Assembly (NCBI RefSeq): GCF_947654165.1
Contig: NZ_CANTKB010000008.1
Span: 62,001 to 126,000, forward strand
DNA: 64,000 nt
Direction of reading: 5' to 3'
DNA from: an uncultured Blautia sp.
Lineage (GTDB): Bacteria; Bacillota; Clostridia; Lachnospirales; Lachnospiraceae
In this document: in pieces, positions 1-8,594 of the stretch
How positions within the stretch are numbered: position 1 is the stretch's first letter
Layout of the letters: each line of letters opens with the position of its first letter
Translations under genes and position numbers: made by a program
Notes under the pieces: generated by a model
What the model saw: only the letters and a program-made list of their open reading frames with translations
Database searches by the model: none
Told to the model about the DNA's origin: nothing

Positions 1-1192
1 TCTCCGCATTAATCATTTTTGACTCTGCCAGATTTTTCAAAGTACCAAGTATTCCTCCGGACTCTCCTTTATTTTCTCCGTCACTGATGCTGGCAATATG
101 TTTTCCTACCATCTGAACTGCTGATTTCTGTTCCGGACTGCACTGGACAGATGCACAATTAATAATCTGAAGTTTCTCCAGAATCGTTTCCGGCAAAACA
201 TCTTTCTTGATATTTAAACGTGCACAGTTCTTTACCGTCACACCATCTTCCGCCAATTCCAGCATTTTTCTATCTACGGTAAGCAATGGTGTATTTTTCA
301 CCATCTTCCCTTTTACAATCACCAGTTCTTTGTACTCTGCCTCCAGGCTACGGAAAGCTTCTACCTGGCTGCTCAACAGGGAAACATCCCCCGCCACATA
401 AAGCTGTTCTATTTTTTCCAGCCATGGAGTGCTGTTTTTATCTAAGGTAAGGGAACCATCAATATACAATGTATTTCCATATTTGGCAACCAATGCTTCA
501 TTCAGAACAGCATCTTCCTTCACATAAGCATATCCGACAGGAACGACTTGCAGCTCGGTATTCTCATCAAACATTCCAATCACCTCTGGAATCAATTCTT
601 CCCTGGTCAATACGGATTTTGTAATAAAATGGACATTTTTCTTTTTTAACAATTCCGTATCAATCTTCGTGTCCAGAATTTTCACCCTTTTATTTGCAAA
701 ATATACTCCATTTTCTTTCGCACGCAGATGAAAATAAGAATCCATCTCAAAATCATCTTTTAATTCAATACAGTCATCGGGAATCATCACGGTTGCTCCA
801 TTCACCTGGATATTATCCAGAAAAGCTGCCATGCTTCTCGGACACCTGATACTTCCGTTTACCTGAATCGTTTTGTATTGTTTTAATAATTCCTGTGTTC
901 CTTGTCCAATACGAAGATTTCCATTTACAAGAAGAACTGAATTTTTCTTAACGGCCATACCTCCTGTAATTTCATAATCTCCATTTACAGTAGAAAACTC
1001 CGCATCTTCCTCTACTTCCAGAATGATTTCCACATTTTCCGTAAGAGGCAAACGATGAAAAACTTCTTTGCTGTGGTCATTCACCAAGAGTATTTCTGCA
1101 TTCAGCATAATCTGTTCGTACCCTGCATAGTGTTCTTCTTTTATCTTTCTTGCATCGCAAATCTCGCTGTTGATAATTAAATTTTTCTTCAT
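1..1192 (-). CDS. Hypothetical repeat-rich protein, partial (3' end beyond window)
   Basis: An open frame runs from an ATG at 1192 off the left edge (about 397 codons visible). The start has GAGGAT and AAAGG upstream. I do not recognise the family by name. The protein is built of irregular short repeats centred on 'VNG' segments (for example IQVNGSIRCP, NIQVNGATVM, LLVNGNLRIG, LYIDGSLTLD), which suggests a beta-helix-like fold similar in feel to bactofilin or polymer-forming domains; that is inference. No signal peptide or membrane segment is seen. It starts 22 bases after the sigma factor gene, so the two are probably co-transcribed and functionally linked. C-terminus unknown. Confidence 0.7.
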   Translation of the reverse strand, partial: MKKNLIINSEICDARKIKEEHYAGYEQIMLNAEILLVNDHSKEVFHRLPLTENVEIILEVEEDAEFSTVNGDYEITGGMAVKKNSVLLVNGNLRIGQGTQELLKQYKTIQVNGSIRCPRSMAAFLDNIQVNGATVMIPDDCIELKDDFEMDSYFHLRAKENGVYFANKRVKILDTKIDTELLKKKNVHFITKSVLTREELIPEVIGMFDENTELQVVPVGYAYVKEDAVLNEALVAKYGNTLYIDGSLTLDKNSTPWLEKIEQLYVAGDVSLLSSQVEAFRSLEAEYKELVIVKGKMVKNTPLLTVDRKMLELAEDGVTVKNCARLNIKKDVLPETILEKLQIINCASVQCSPEQKSAVQMVGKHIASISDGENKGESGGILGTLKNLAESKMINAE

Positions 1193-1214
1193 ATCCTCAT
1201 TTTCCTTTCCGTTT

Positions 1215-1673
1215 CTATTCACTCCAGACTTTCCGCAGACGCTTTCTTGCCAAAGCAAGATGGGAACGCACGGTACTGTCTGGCATTTGAAATAAGTTTC
1301 CGATTTCTGCGGAAGTATAACCTTCCAGATAGCGCATAACAAACAAGAGACGTTCTTCATCCGGCAAAAGATCCAGCATCTGCAAACAGTCAATCTCTGT
1401 ATATTCCCCTGTTTCCTGAGCAATTTCCGGCAAAGTCTCTGCTGCAGTTTCAAAAGCACCGTGACGGACATGATCTACATATAGATTCCGAATGGTCCGG
1501 TACAGCCAGGCTCTCTGCTGCTTCTGGTTTAAATTTGCAAGTACAGCTTCATGATTCATAGCCCGTACATAGCCTTCCTGAACCAGGTCTTCTGCCAGTT
1601 CCTCCTTGCCAGTCATATTCTTGCACCAGGCAAGCAGTTCCTGAGAAAACTCTTGATACAAATGTTCAATCAC
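1215..1673 (-). CDS. RNA polymerase sigma factor, sigma-70 family (ECF-like)
   Basis: 152 residues from a GTG start preceded by GGAGGAG; a longer frame reaches 1808 but its extra residues look non-coding. Region 2 is recognisable in 'ELAEDLVQEGYVRAM' and the following 'QQRAWLYRTIRNLYVDHVR', region 4 as a C-terminal helix-turn-helix ('YTSAEIGNLFQMPDSTVRSHLALARKRL'-type, split here over residues ~120-148). This size and two-domain layout fit extracytoplasmic-function sigma factors, which direct RNA polymerase to a small regulon. The gene immediately downstream would be the natural partner or target, although it does not look like a classical membrane anti-sigma factor. Confidence 0.88.
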   Translation of the reverse strand: MIEHLYQEFSQELLAWCKNMTGKEELAEDLVQEGYVRAMNHEAVLANLNQKQQRAWLYRTIRNLYVDHVRHGAFETAAETLPEIAQETGEYTEIDCLQMLDLLPDEERLLFVMRYLEGYTSAEIGNLFQMPDSTVRSHLALARKRLRKVWSE

Positions 1674-1889
1674 GGTTTCTCCTCCTTCTGGTTCTATTTT
1701 TGTTTCAGGAATTCCTTTTACATAAATAGAACGTATGAAAAGCCTAAAGTGTTGAAAGAAAAACGAAAATTTTTTTATAAAAGGCGGAAAATGTGCAGGA
1801 AAACACAAACATCATAGCAGATTGTATTTTGAGATAATATCTTTCTTACAAACAATAATTGTTGTTTGCTGCAATATGAACTTCATTGT

Positions 1890-3203
1890 TTATAAACAAT
1901 TTGACTTCCATTCATAGTAAAAAGATTCTATGCCATCTTCTACAATGGTTTCTGCTTTCACAAATCCATTTTTTTCCAAAACCCTTCTGGATGCTGCATT
2001 AGAAGCATACAAAAAAGCCCCTAGTTTTTTCATCTGATAGTTCCTCTTTAATTCTTTCAGGAATAAATCCACAGCTTCTGTGGCAATCCCTTTGTTCCAA
2101 AACGTTTTATCAAAAATACAATAACTAAGCATGCCATTTGGTGATGCTTCCATATCTATGTTGTAGCACCAGATATCTCCTATATAGGTTTCTCCATGAT
2201 AAATGGTTTGTCCATAACTAGATGCCCCTGACTTTTGTGTCTCTTCAAAAGCCTGAAGTGCTTCTTCCTCTGTTTTAACCACACTTGGAAGCATTCGTTT
2301 TATTTCTTTATCCTGTGTTTTCTGAAAGTATATTTTAACGTGATCTCTGGTTCTCTCTTTTAAGGAAACATGCTTTTGCATTTCTACCAGCACATCTTCT
2401 ATATGAAATTGCAATTCTTCAGGAATTTCCCTTCTCCCTGGCAATACCGCCTGTATTTGCTTTGTTGGACATTCTCCCAGAACCGTATAGGACACTTTCC
2501 CCAGTTGATTTTTGTTTATCACCGTTCTGCGAAACTCTGCATAATCTTCCATATCCTTTGTACCCACGTGGAAAATCCCTTGTAAATCATGCTCCAGCAT
2601 ATAAACCAGCCATGCCCCAATCCGACCTGGTGTAACATAATTCAAACAATAATTTTTATATACCGGCACAGGTTCCTGCTTTTGTATATTTGCCTTAATT
2701 TGCAGTATTCTGGGACAATTCTCTCCCCACACTTCCGGTATTCTTAAAATGATCCCCTGGGTTCCCAGTTCTTCTTGTATCATTTTTTCACATGCAATTT
2801 TATAAGTTCCGTAGGTACTTACAGATTTGGGTGTATCTTCTTCGTAGTGACCGCACTCAGGTACTCCGTCAAACACATTTGCAGTAGAGAAAAAAATCAA
2901 TTTCTTATCAGCATCTCTTTTTACATATTCTGCCATTCTTTGATGTGCCTTTATCTGTTGCTGAAAATCGCCTCTTAGACAAGAAACTAAAACATCCCAG
3001 TCTCTCTGTTCCAATATAGCTTGTAAGCTCTGTTCTTTCTGCAAATCATAGAAAAACATATCTTCATCTGCTGCGTTTTCAATGCTCCTGGAGCAAAATG
3101 TTCCAGCCACATACTTGCACCTTGTTTCCAAAAATCCCTTCAAATATCCACCGATATATCCGCTGGCTCCGAAGATCAATACACTTTTTTCTTTCATATG
3201 CAT
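1890..3203 (-). CDS. NAD-dependent epimerase/reductase (SDR) fused to GNAT acetyltransferase
   Basis: 437 residues. The start chosen is the ATG at 3203, eight bases after GAGAGG; the frame is open to 3239 without a ribosome site. The N-terminal ~290 residues are an extended SDR/RmlD-like domain: Rossmann motif GASGYIGGYL, an active-site-like 'YGTYKIACE' (YxxxK) and 'ILRIPEVWGE'. The C-terminal ~150 residues are a GNAT domain with 'NKGIATEAVDLFLKEL' (acetyl-CoA loop) and 'ASNAASRRVLEKNGF'. A nucleotide-sugar reductase joined to an N-acetyltransferase suggests two steps of sugar or cell-surface modification; substrate unknown. Confidence 0.8.
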   Translation of the reverse strand: MHMKEKSVLIFGASGYIGGYLKGFLETRCKYVAGTFCSRSIENAADEDMFFYDLQKEQSLQAILEQRDWDVLVSCLRGDFQQQIKAHQRMAEYVKRDADKKLIFFSTANVFDGVPECGHYEEDTPKSVSTYGTYKIACEKMIQEELGTQGIILRIPEVWGENCPRILQIKANIQKQEPVPVYKNYCLNYVTPGRIGAWLVYMLEHDLQGIFHVGTKDMEDYAEFRRTVINKNQLGKVSYTVLGECPTKQIQAVLPGRREIPEELQFHIEDVLVEMQKHVSLKERTRDHVKIYFQKTQDKEIKRMLPSVVKTEEEALQAFEETQKSGASSYGQTIYHGETYIGDIWCYNIDMEASPNGMLSYCIFDKTFWNKGIATEAVDLFLKELKRNYQMKKLGAFLYASNAASRRVLEKNGFVKAETIVEDGIESFYYEWKSNCL

Positions 3204-3324
3204 TCGGATTACCTCTCCCTTATATTGTGCCACAACCACTCATCAATAACATACAATTTTGTCTTCTTCCTCTAAAAACTTTAAAAGTGCAGAAGATTCA
3301 CACACCAAATGTATGATTTCCATA

Positions 3325-4350
3325 TCACTCAATAATCATCGCATCCCCAAAACTAAAGAACCGATACCGTTCTTTCACCGCTTCTTCATATGCTTTCATA
3401 ATATGCTCTTTTCCTGCCAGTGCAGAAACCAGCATGAGAAGTGTAGATTCCGGCAAGTGGAAGTTCGTAATCAAAGCATCAATCATTTTAAATTTATATC
3501 CCGGATAAATAAAGATTTCTGTCCATCCGCTTTTTGCCTGGAGGATTCCATTTTCATCGGTGGCAGATTCCAGAGTTCTGCAGCTTGTAGTTCCCACTGA
3601 AATCACCCTTCCACCATTTTTCTTTGTATCATTAATGAGTTTTGCCTGATCTTCTTCCACCACGTAAAATTCAGAATGCATATGATGATTTTCTACATCA
3701 TCTACTTTTACCGGACGGAAGGTACCAAGTCCAACATGAAGGGTGACATGAGCAATATTGACCCCCATATCCTGAATCTGCTGCAATAATTCTTTGGTAA
3801 AGTGAAGCCCTGCTGTTGGTGCAGCTGCACTTCCCTCGTTTTTAGCATATACAGTCTGATAACGCTCTTTGTCCTGTAATTTATGAGTAATATAAGGAGG
3901 CAGAGGCATTTCTCCCAGCTGATCCAGAATTTCTTCAAAAATTCCATCGTAAGTAAACTGTATCAGACGATTTCCTTCCTCTACAATGTCCAGAACCTCT
4001 CCTATCAACAGTCCGTCACCAAAGCTGATTTTTGTACCTGGTTTTGCCTTCTTTCCCGGTTTTACCAGGGTTTCCCAAATATTGTTTTCTTTTCTTTTTA
4101 AAAGCAGGATTTCAATTCCGGCATCCGTACCAATCTTACTTCCGTACAGACGGGCAGGAATCACACGGGTATCATTGATTACCAGGCAGTCTCCCGGTTT
4201 CAAATACTTCACAATGTGCTTAAAATCGGTATGCTGAATCTCTCCTGTTGTCTTATCTAAATGCATCAATCTGGAAGAAGAACGGTCCAAAAGCGGATCC
4301 TGGGCAATTAATTCTTCCGGTAAATCATAATAAAAATCTGCTGTTCTCAT
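3325..4350 (-). CDS. queA: S-adenosylmethionine:tRNA ribosyltransferase-isomerase QueA
   Basis: 341 residues from ATG at 4350 (MRTADFYYDLPEELIAQ), preceded by GGGAAG; a longer frame to 4536 overlaps the upstream gene and is not used. QueA transfers the ribosyl part of SAM to preQ1 at the wobble position of tRNAs, giving epoxyqueuosine. Family hallmarks are visible: 'GDCLVINDTRVIPARL', 'EGSAAAPTAGLHFT', 'THVGLGTFRPV'-like segment (HVTLHVGLGTFRPVKV) and 'SALITNFHLPESTLLMLVSA'-like end. It starts two bases after the upstream NTPase stop, so the two are probably co-transcribed. Confidence 0.95.
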   Translation of the reverse strand: MRTADFYYDLPEELIAQDPLLDRSSSRLMHLDKTTGEIQHTDFKHIVKYLKPGDCLVINDTRVIPARLYGSKIGTDAGIEILLLKRKENNIWETLVKPGKKAKPGTKISFGDGLLIGEVLDIVEEGNRLIQFTYDGIFEEILDQLGEMPLPPYITHKLQDKERYQTVYAKNEGSAAAPTAGLHFTKELLQQIQDMGVNIAHVTLHVGLGTFRPVKVDDVENHHMHSEFYVVEEDQAKLINDTKKNGGRVISVGTTSCRTLESATDENGILQAKSGWTEIFIYPGYKFKMIDALITNFHLPESTLLMLVSALAGKEHIMKAYEEAVKERYRFFSFGDAMIIE

Positions 4351-4352
4351 AA

Positions 4353-4877
4353 TTACTTCCCTTCTGTTCTTTCTGATAACGTTTGGTAATATCGATAAAG
4401 CTGTCTCTGATTTTTCAGTATGGTCACTTTTTCTGGATAGCAGCGTTTCAATTCTTTTAACTTCTCTTGTTTCTTTCTGGTTCTTCCATTCTTCAGAATC
4501 CACAGCACAAACTCCAAATCTATTTTTTCTTTGCACCCTTCTGCCATACTTTCTCTTGTCTGATTCCGATAACGGAAATAGCGCTTAAATGCCCTGTACA
4601 GACAGGTAAAACGGTTAAATACAAGAATGAGAATTCTATCTGCTGCCTCCATCCGTTCCTGATAAAAGAAATTGGTATAATTCCCATCAATGACCCAGTT
4701 TTCCTGCTCCATAAAAGATCTGACTATGCTCCTGGCCTCATCCCGGTTCCGCTCCTGCCAGTTCTCCACAAACTGTACGGTATCCAGATATAAAACCGGA
4801 ACCTGCTCTATTTCACCGATTCGCCTGGCAAGCGTAGACTTTCCAGATCCACTGTATCCGCAAATCGCAGTTTTCAT
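4353..4877 (-). CDS. Small P-loop NTPase, adenylate-kinase/FlaR-like
   Basis: 174 residues from ATG at 4877 with AGGAG eight bases upstream. Walker A is GYSGSGKSTLAR at residues 6-17; 'WVIDGNY' follows at ~66-72, as in the 'DNA topology modulation' (FlaR) / adenylate-kinase-like NTPases, then a basic helical region with many R and K. Likely a cytosolic nucleotide or small-molecule kinase; the actual substrate is not known for the family. Directly upstream of queA with two bases between stop and start. Confidence 0.8.
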   Translation of the reverse strand: MKTAICGYSGSGKSTLARRIGEIEQVPVLYLDTVQFVENWQERNRDEARSIVRSFMEQENWVIDGNYTNFFYQERMEAADRILILVFNRFTCLYRAFKRYFRYRNQTRESMAEGCKEKIDLEFVLWILKNGRTRKKQEKLKELKRCYPEKVTILKNQRQLYRYYQTLSERTEGK

Positions 4878-4959
4878 TCTTCCAACTCCTTTCATCCTTT
4901 TTTCGTAAAAGCTCAGAAGAAAAGACTGCACTTCTGCAGCCTTTCCATCTTTTTTACTC

Positions 4960-5000
4960 TTAATAATATACCACATCTTCTTCCAGAAGTATAGCGTTGT
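4960..5000. repeat. Copy A of a 41-bp duplication of the phosphatase gene end
   Basis: Bases 4960-5000 match 5541-5581 with a single mismatch (A for C), i.e. the last ~13 codons (…ILLEEDVVYY, stop) of the histidine phosphatase gene. The gap 4878-5233 otherwise shows no gene. The two copies bracket the Rpn remnant, pointing to a duplication or insertion event there. Confidence 0.85.
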
Positions 5001-5233
5001 CCTGCATGAACTTTTTACAATTTTTCATTGCATATTTCTTATTTTCTGTTATACTTTTTCTATCATAGTCTATTACATATCTTTTTTCTTGACATTCGTC
5101 ATAATATCCATTTTTATTCTATTTTGAAAGCTGGTGATGCCTTTGATTGTCTGTTCTACTTTTTCTTTTTCATTGCTTCGCAATCATATCTTTGCTAAAA
5201 TATTAAATAATACTGCGTAAAAATAAGACTGAG

Positions 5234-5476
5234 GTGATAGACGTGATCTTAACAGAATATGACGAAAATGAATTCCGGGAATTTTTAAAAGAAGATTCCT
5301 GGAAAAAAGGCCATGAGGCCGGGATGGAAGAAGAACGAAAAAACAGCATCCGTTTCATGATCAAAACCTGTATGGAATTCCAACTTCCAAGAGAGCAAAT
5401 CCTGAAGAAATTAATGGATGGATTTTCCCTGTCCCAAGATGCAGCCGAAAAACATTTAGAAAACTATGGAAAATAA
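5234..5476 (+). pseudogene. C-terminal remnant of an Rpn/PD-(D/E)XK transposase-like nuclease
   Basis: 80 codons beginning near 'VILTEYDENEF' and ending in a helical tail 'EEERKNSIRFMIKTCMEF', 'FSLSQDAAEKHLENYGK'. This is the typical end of Rpn-family recombination-promoting nucleases, which are usually 280-320 residues; the whole nuclease domain is absent and the upstream 130 bases do not encode it in any frame. It may still be translated from a GTG with GAGGTG upstream, but I regard it as a gene fragment. Confidence 0.65.
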
Positions 5477-5490
5477 ACTTGTCTCTAAAA

Positions 5491-5531
5491 ACAGGTGCCT
5501 GGACACACCTTTGTTACATCCAGACACCTGT
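5491..5531. terminator. Bidirectional terminator-like hairpin
   Basis: ACAGGTG-C-CTGGA pairs with TCCAG-A-CACCTGT around an 15-base loop, between the convergent Rpn remnant and phosphatase gene. T-rich sequence follows on the plus side. Confidence 0.7.
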
Positions 5532-5540
5532 TCTTCTCTT

Positions 5541-6143
5541 TTAATAATATACCACATCTTCTTCCAGAAGTATCGCGTTGTTCTCCCGCACTTCTACGAT
5601 ATTGACCCCACAGTTTGGTGGAACTTTTCCATGCCAGAAGTTTTCCACGCTGGCATCTTCATACACATTCTGAAGAAGTGCACGGACCGCACAGCCATGG
5701 GATGCAACGAGAATGGTTTTATCCTGCAATTCTTCCCTGGAAGTAATATCTTCCCAGAATGCTTTTGTTCTGGCACAGATCTGGGAGAGTTCCTCTCCCC
5801 CTTCCGGTGCCTGATACTTCTCCGTATGATGGAAGAAATTGTCCAGCATAGACGGCGGAAGCAATGCTGCTTCTCTGCCTTCCCAGTTCCCGAAGGAAAT
5901 CTCCTGGATTCTTTCATCCGGATAAACCGGAACTTCTCTTCCATTTAAAACCAGTCTGGCCGTTTCTCTTGCTCTTTTCAAAGGACTGGTGAAACAGCAG
6001 TAAAAGGGAATATCCATAAGTGCTTTCCCAGTCACCTTTGCAAGTGCAACACCTTTTTCATTCAAATCGGTATCAGAGGCTCCCTGCAACCTACGCTGTA
6101 CATTCCACTGAGTCTCTCCATGACGGATAATATATAATTTCAT
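5541..6143 (-). CDS. Histidine phosphatase family protein (phosphoglycerate mutase/CobC-like)
   Basis: 200 residues. The phosphohistidine motif RHGETQWN lies at residues 7-14, the second histidine in 'VASHGCAVRALL' near residue 150, and 'EISFGNWEG' near 90 provides the acid. This branch of the superfamily includes alpha-ribazole phosphatases and broad small-molecule phosphatases; no cobalamin genes are nearby, so specificity stays open. It starts 12 bases after pheT and may be cotranscribed with pheST. A copy of its last 41 bases lies at 4960-5000. Confidence 0.9.
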   Translation of the reverse strand: MKLYIIRHGETQWNVQRRLQGASDTDLNEKGVALAKVTGKALMDIPFYCCFTSPLKRARETARLVLNGREVPVYPDERIQEISFGNWEGREAALLPPSMLDNFFHHTEKYQAPEGGEELSQICARTKAFWEDITSREELQDKTILVASHGCAVRALLQNVYEDASVENFWHGKVPPNCGVNIVEVRENNAILLEEDVVYY

Positions 6144-6155
6144 GAAACCTACTCC

Positions 6156-8576
6156 TTATGAACGCAGAGTTACCTGTAAGTTTCTGTCCAGATTTTTCAG
6201 GATTTTTTTCACAAATCCATCTACCGCATTGGCTGTAAATTCTTCTTCCTTTGGTGTAAATAATACAGTAAATGCCATACTCTTCTGGTTTTCCTGAATC
6301 TGTTTTCCTTCATATACGTCGAACAGTTCTACGGATTTTACATATTTACAGGAATCTTTGATGCAGTCTTCAATCTGTCCGCAGGTAACTGCTTTATCCA
6401 TAACAAGAGCCAGGTCACGTTTTTCTTCCTGGAATTTTGGCAGTGGCTCAAATACAGGTGTAATACCGTACCACTGAGATAAGGTTTCCATATCTAATTC
6501 CATAACATAGGCAGCTACTCGCATATCTTCGCTGTCCTGGATTTCGTAAGAAACTTTTCCTAAATATCCAACTTCTTCTCCATTACAAAGAACAACTGCG
6601 GTCTGATATGGATGCAGATATGTTTTCTGTGCCGGTTCATAAGTAAAGTTCAGGCAAAGAGCATCTGCTACCGTTTCTGCCAGTCCTTTTAATGTAAAGA
6701 AGGATTCTTCTTTTCCAAATACACCAACGCAAAGCGTTTCTCTCTCATCAGGATATTCTGTCAGCGGAAGTTCTTTTGGAATAAATTTGCTTCCCATTTC
6801 AAAGATACGTCCTTCTAAAGTACCTCTTTTCTGGTTTCTTGCCATAGCGTGAATCATACCAGGAGCCAAGGTTGTTCTCATAAGGGACAGGTCTTCATTG
6901 ATCGGGTTCATAAGACGGATAGCATGTCTTTCCGGTGCATCAGCAGGAAGGTTTAACAAATCTAAGTCTGACGGTGAGAAGAAGGAATAATGAATTCCCT
7001 CATAAGCACCTGCACTGCAGAGAGCTTTTTTCACTTTTAAGGTTGTTTTCTGTCTCTTGTTCATTCCACCGGTAGTCACTTTTGCGGACGGCATGAAAGT
7101 AGAAATTACATGGTCATATCCATACATACGGATGACTTCTTCCGCAATATCCGGATAAGATTCAACGTCTTCTCTGAAGGCCGGAACCTGAATGGTCAGT
7201 TCATCTCCCTGAATGGCCGGAGCAAACTGAAGGTTGTCCAGAATATGGATGATGTCTTCATCCGGAACCTGGATACCAAGTACCTGATTGACTTTTTCCA
7301 CACTCATTTTCATTGCTACCGGTTCAATGGAGTTTCCTGTATTTACATCCACATGTGTAGAAGAAACTTTTCCGCACCCTAATTCCTCCATTAAATGAAG
7401 AGCACGTTTCATTGCCATTACGGTTGTATATTCATCCACGCCTTTTGCAAAACGGGCACTGGAATCAGAAACCTGGCCAAGAGCACGGGAGCTCTTTCTT
7501 ACATTGTCACGGGCAAATTTTGCTGCCTCAAACATTACTTCTGTTGTAGTATCACGGATTTCAGAATTTAATCCCCCCATAATACCTGCTAATGCTACGG
7601 ATTTTGCACCGTCACAAATCACTAAATTAGAAGGATTTAAAGTAAATTCTTTTTCATCCAATGTAACGATCTTTTCGCCTTCTTCTGCTCTTCTTACGTT
7701 GATGGCATTTCCTTCCAGATAAGAGCAGTCAAATGCATGCATCGGCTGTCCCAGTTCTTTTAATACATAGTTGGTAATGTCTACCACGTTTGAGATGGAG
7801 TCCAGACCAACCAGAGCCAGTCTTCTCTTCATCCATGCCGGGGATTCTCCGATTTTTACATCATGTACATAGTGGGCAATATAGCGTGGGCAGATATCCT
7901 GTGCATCTACCTTTACCTGAAATCCTTCTTTTTTCACTTCTGTTTCTGTGTAATCTAAAGCAGGCTCATGAAGTTTGGTTCCCAGTACGGCAGCTACTTC
8001 TCTTGCAATACCGAAAATACTCTGGCAATCCGGTCTGTTTGCTGTGATGGCAATGTCAAAAATCCAGTCATCCAGTCCCAGGATCGGTTTTACATCCGCA
8101 CCGATTTCGGCATCTTCCGGAAGCACCAGAAGTCCGTTGTAACCGGCTCCCGGATACATATCTTCGCTAACACCCAGTTCCACACCGGAACAAAGCATTC
8201 CGAAGGATTCATATCCTCTTAATTTTCCTTTTTTGATGGTCATAACACCTTCAATGGTCTTATGATCTTTTGCAGTTGCATAAACAGTTGCCCCAACTAA
8301 AGCCACCGGATATTTTCCGCCTGCTTTTACATTATCTGCTCCGCAGCATATCTGGAGAAGCTCTTCCTCTCCTACATTGACTTTGCAAAGGCTTAAATGC
8401 GTATCCGGAATCCTTTCACATTCTTCCACATAACCAACAACAACCTTGCTGATGTCTTTTCCAACTTCTGTTAATTCTTCTACTTCAAAACCGCAGGAAA
8501 ACAGTTTTTTCTCCAGTTCCTTTGGCTCTACATCGATATCTACATAATCTTTCAACCAGCTTAATGGTACTAACAT
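6156..8576 (-). CDS. pheT: Phenylalanyl-tRNA synthetase beta subunit
   Basis: 806 residues, usual bacterial length. PheT forms the alpha2-beta2 enzyme that charges tRNA-Phe; the beta chain carries tRNA recognition and B3/4 editing domains. Recognisable parts: N-terminal 'MLVPLSWLKDYVDID', EMAP-like tRNA-binding segment (residues ~40-155), B5/B3-4 central region, and a C-terminal ferredoxin-like anticodon domain with 'FPPLPKFQEEKRDLA'-type segment ending 'LDRNLQVTLRS'. It follows pheS by 18 bases and shares its T-box. Confidence 0.98.
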   Translation of the reverse strand: MLVPLSWLKDYVDIDVEPKELEKKLFSCGFEVEELTEVGKDISKVVVGYVEECERIPDTHLSLCKVNVGEEELLQICCGADNVKAGGKYPVALVGATVYATAKDHKTIEGVMTIKKGKLRGYESFGMLCSGVELGVSEDMYPGAGYNGLLVLPEDAEIGADVKPILGLDDWIFDIAITANRPDCQSIFGIAREVAAVLGTKLHEPALDYTETEVKKEGFQVKVDAQDICPRYIAHYVHDVKIGESPAWMKRRLALVGLDSISNVVDITNYVLKELGQPMHAFDCSYLEGNAINVRRAEEGEKIVTLDEKEFTLNPSNLVICDGAKSVALAGIMGGLNSEIRDTTTEVMFEAAKFARDNVRKSSRALGQVSDSSARFAKGVDEYTTVMAMKRALHLMEELGCGKVSSTHVDVNTGNSIEPVAMKMSVEKVNQVLGIQVPDEDIIHILDNLQFAPAIQGDELTIQVPAFREDVESYPDIAEEVIRMYGYDHVISTFMPSAKVTTGGMNKRQKTTLKVKKALCSAGAYEGIHYSFFSPSDLDLLNLPADAPERHAIRLMNPINEDLSLMRTTLAPGMIHAMARNQKRGTLEGRIFEMGSKFIPKELPLTEYPDERETLCVGVFGKEESFFTLKGLAETVADALCLNFTYEPAQKTYLHPYQTAVVLCNGEEVGYLGKVSYEIQDSEDMRVAAYVMELDMETLSQWYGITPVFEPLPKFQEEKRDLALVMDKAVTCGQIEDCIKDSCKYVKSVELFDVYEGKQIQENQKSMAFTVLFTPKEEEFTANAVDGFVKKILKNLDRNLQVTLRS

Positions 8577-8594
8577 AACGAACCTCCGTCTTAT

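Noticed and set aside
5541..5944. Overlapping long frames inside the histidine phosphatase gene on both strands
   Set aside because: Shadows of a gene with clear RHG and SHG motifs.
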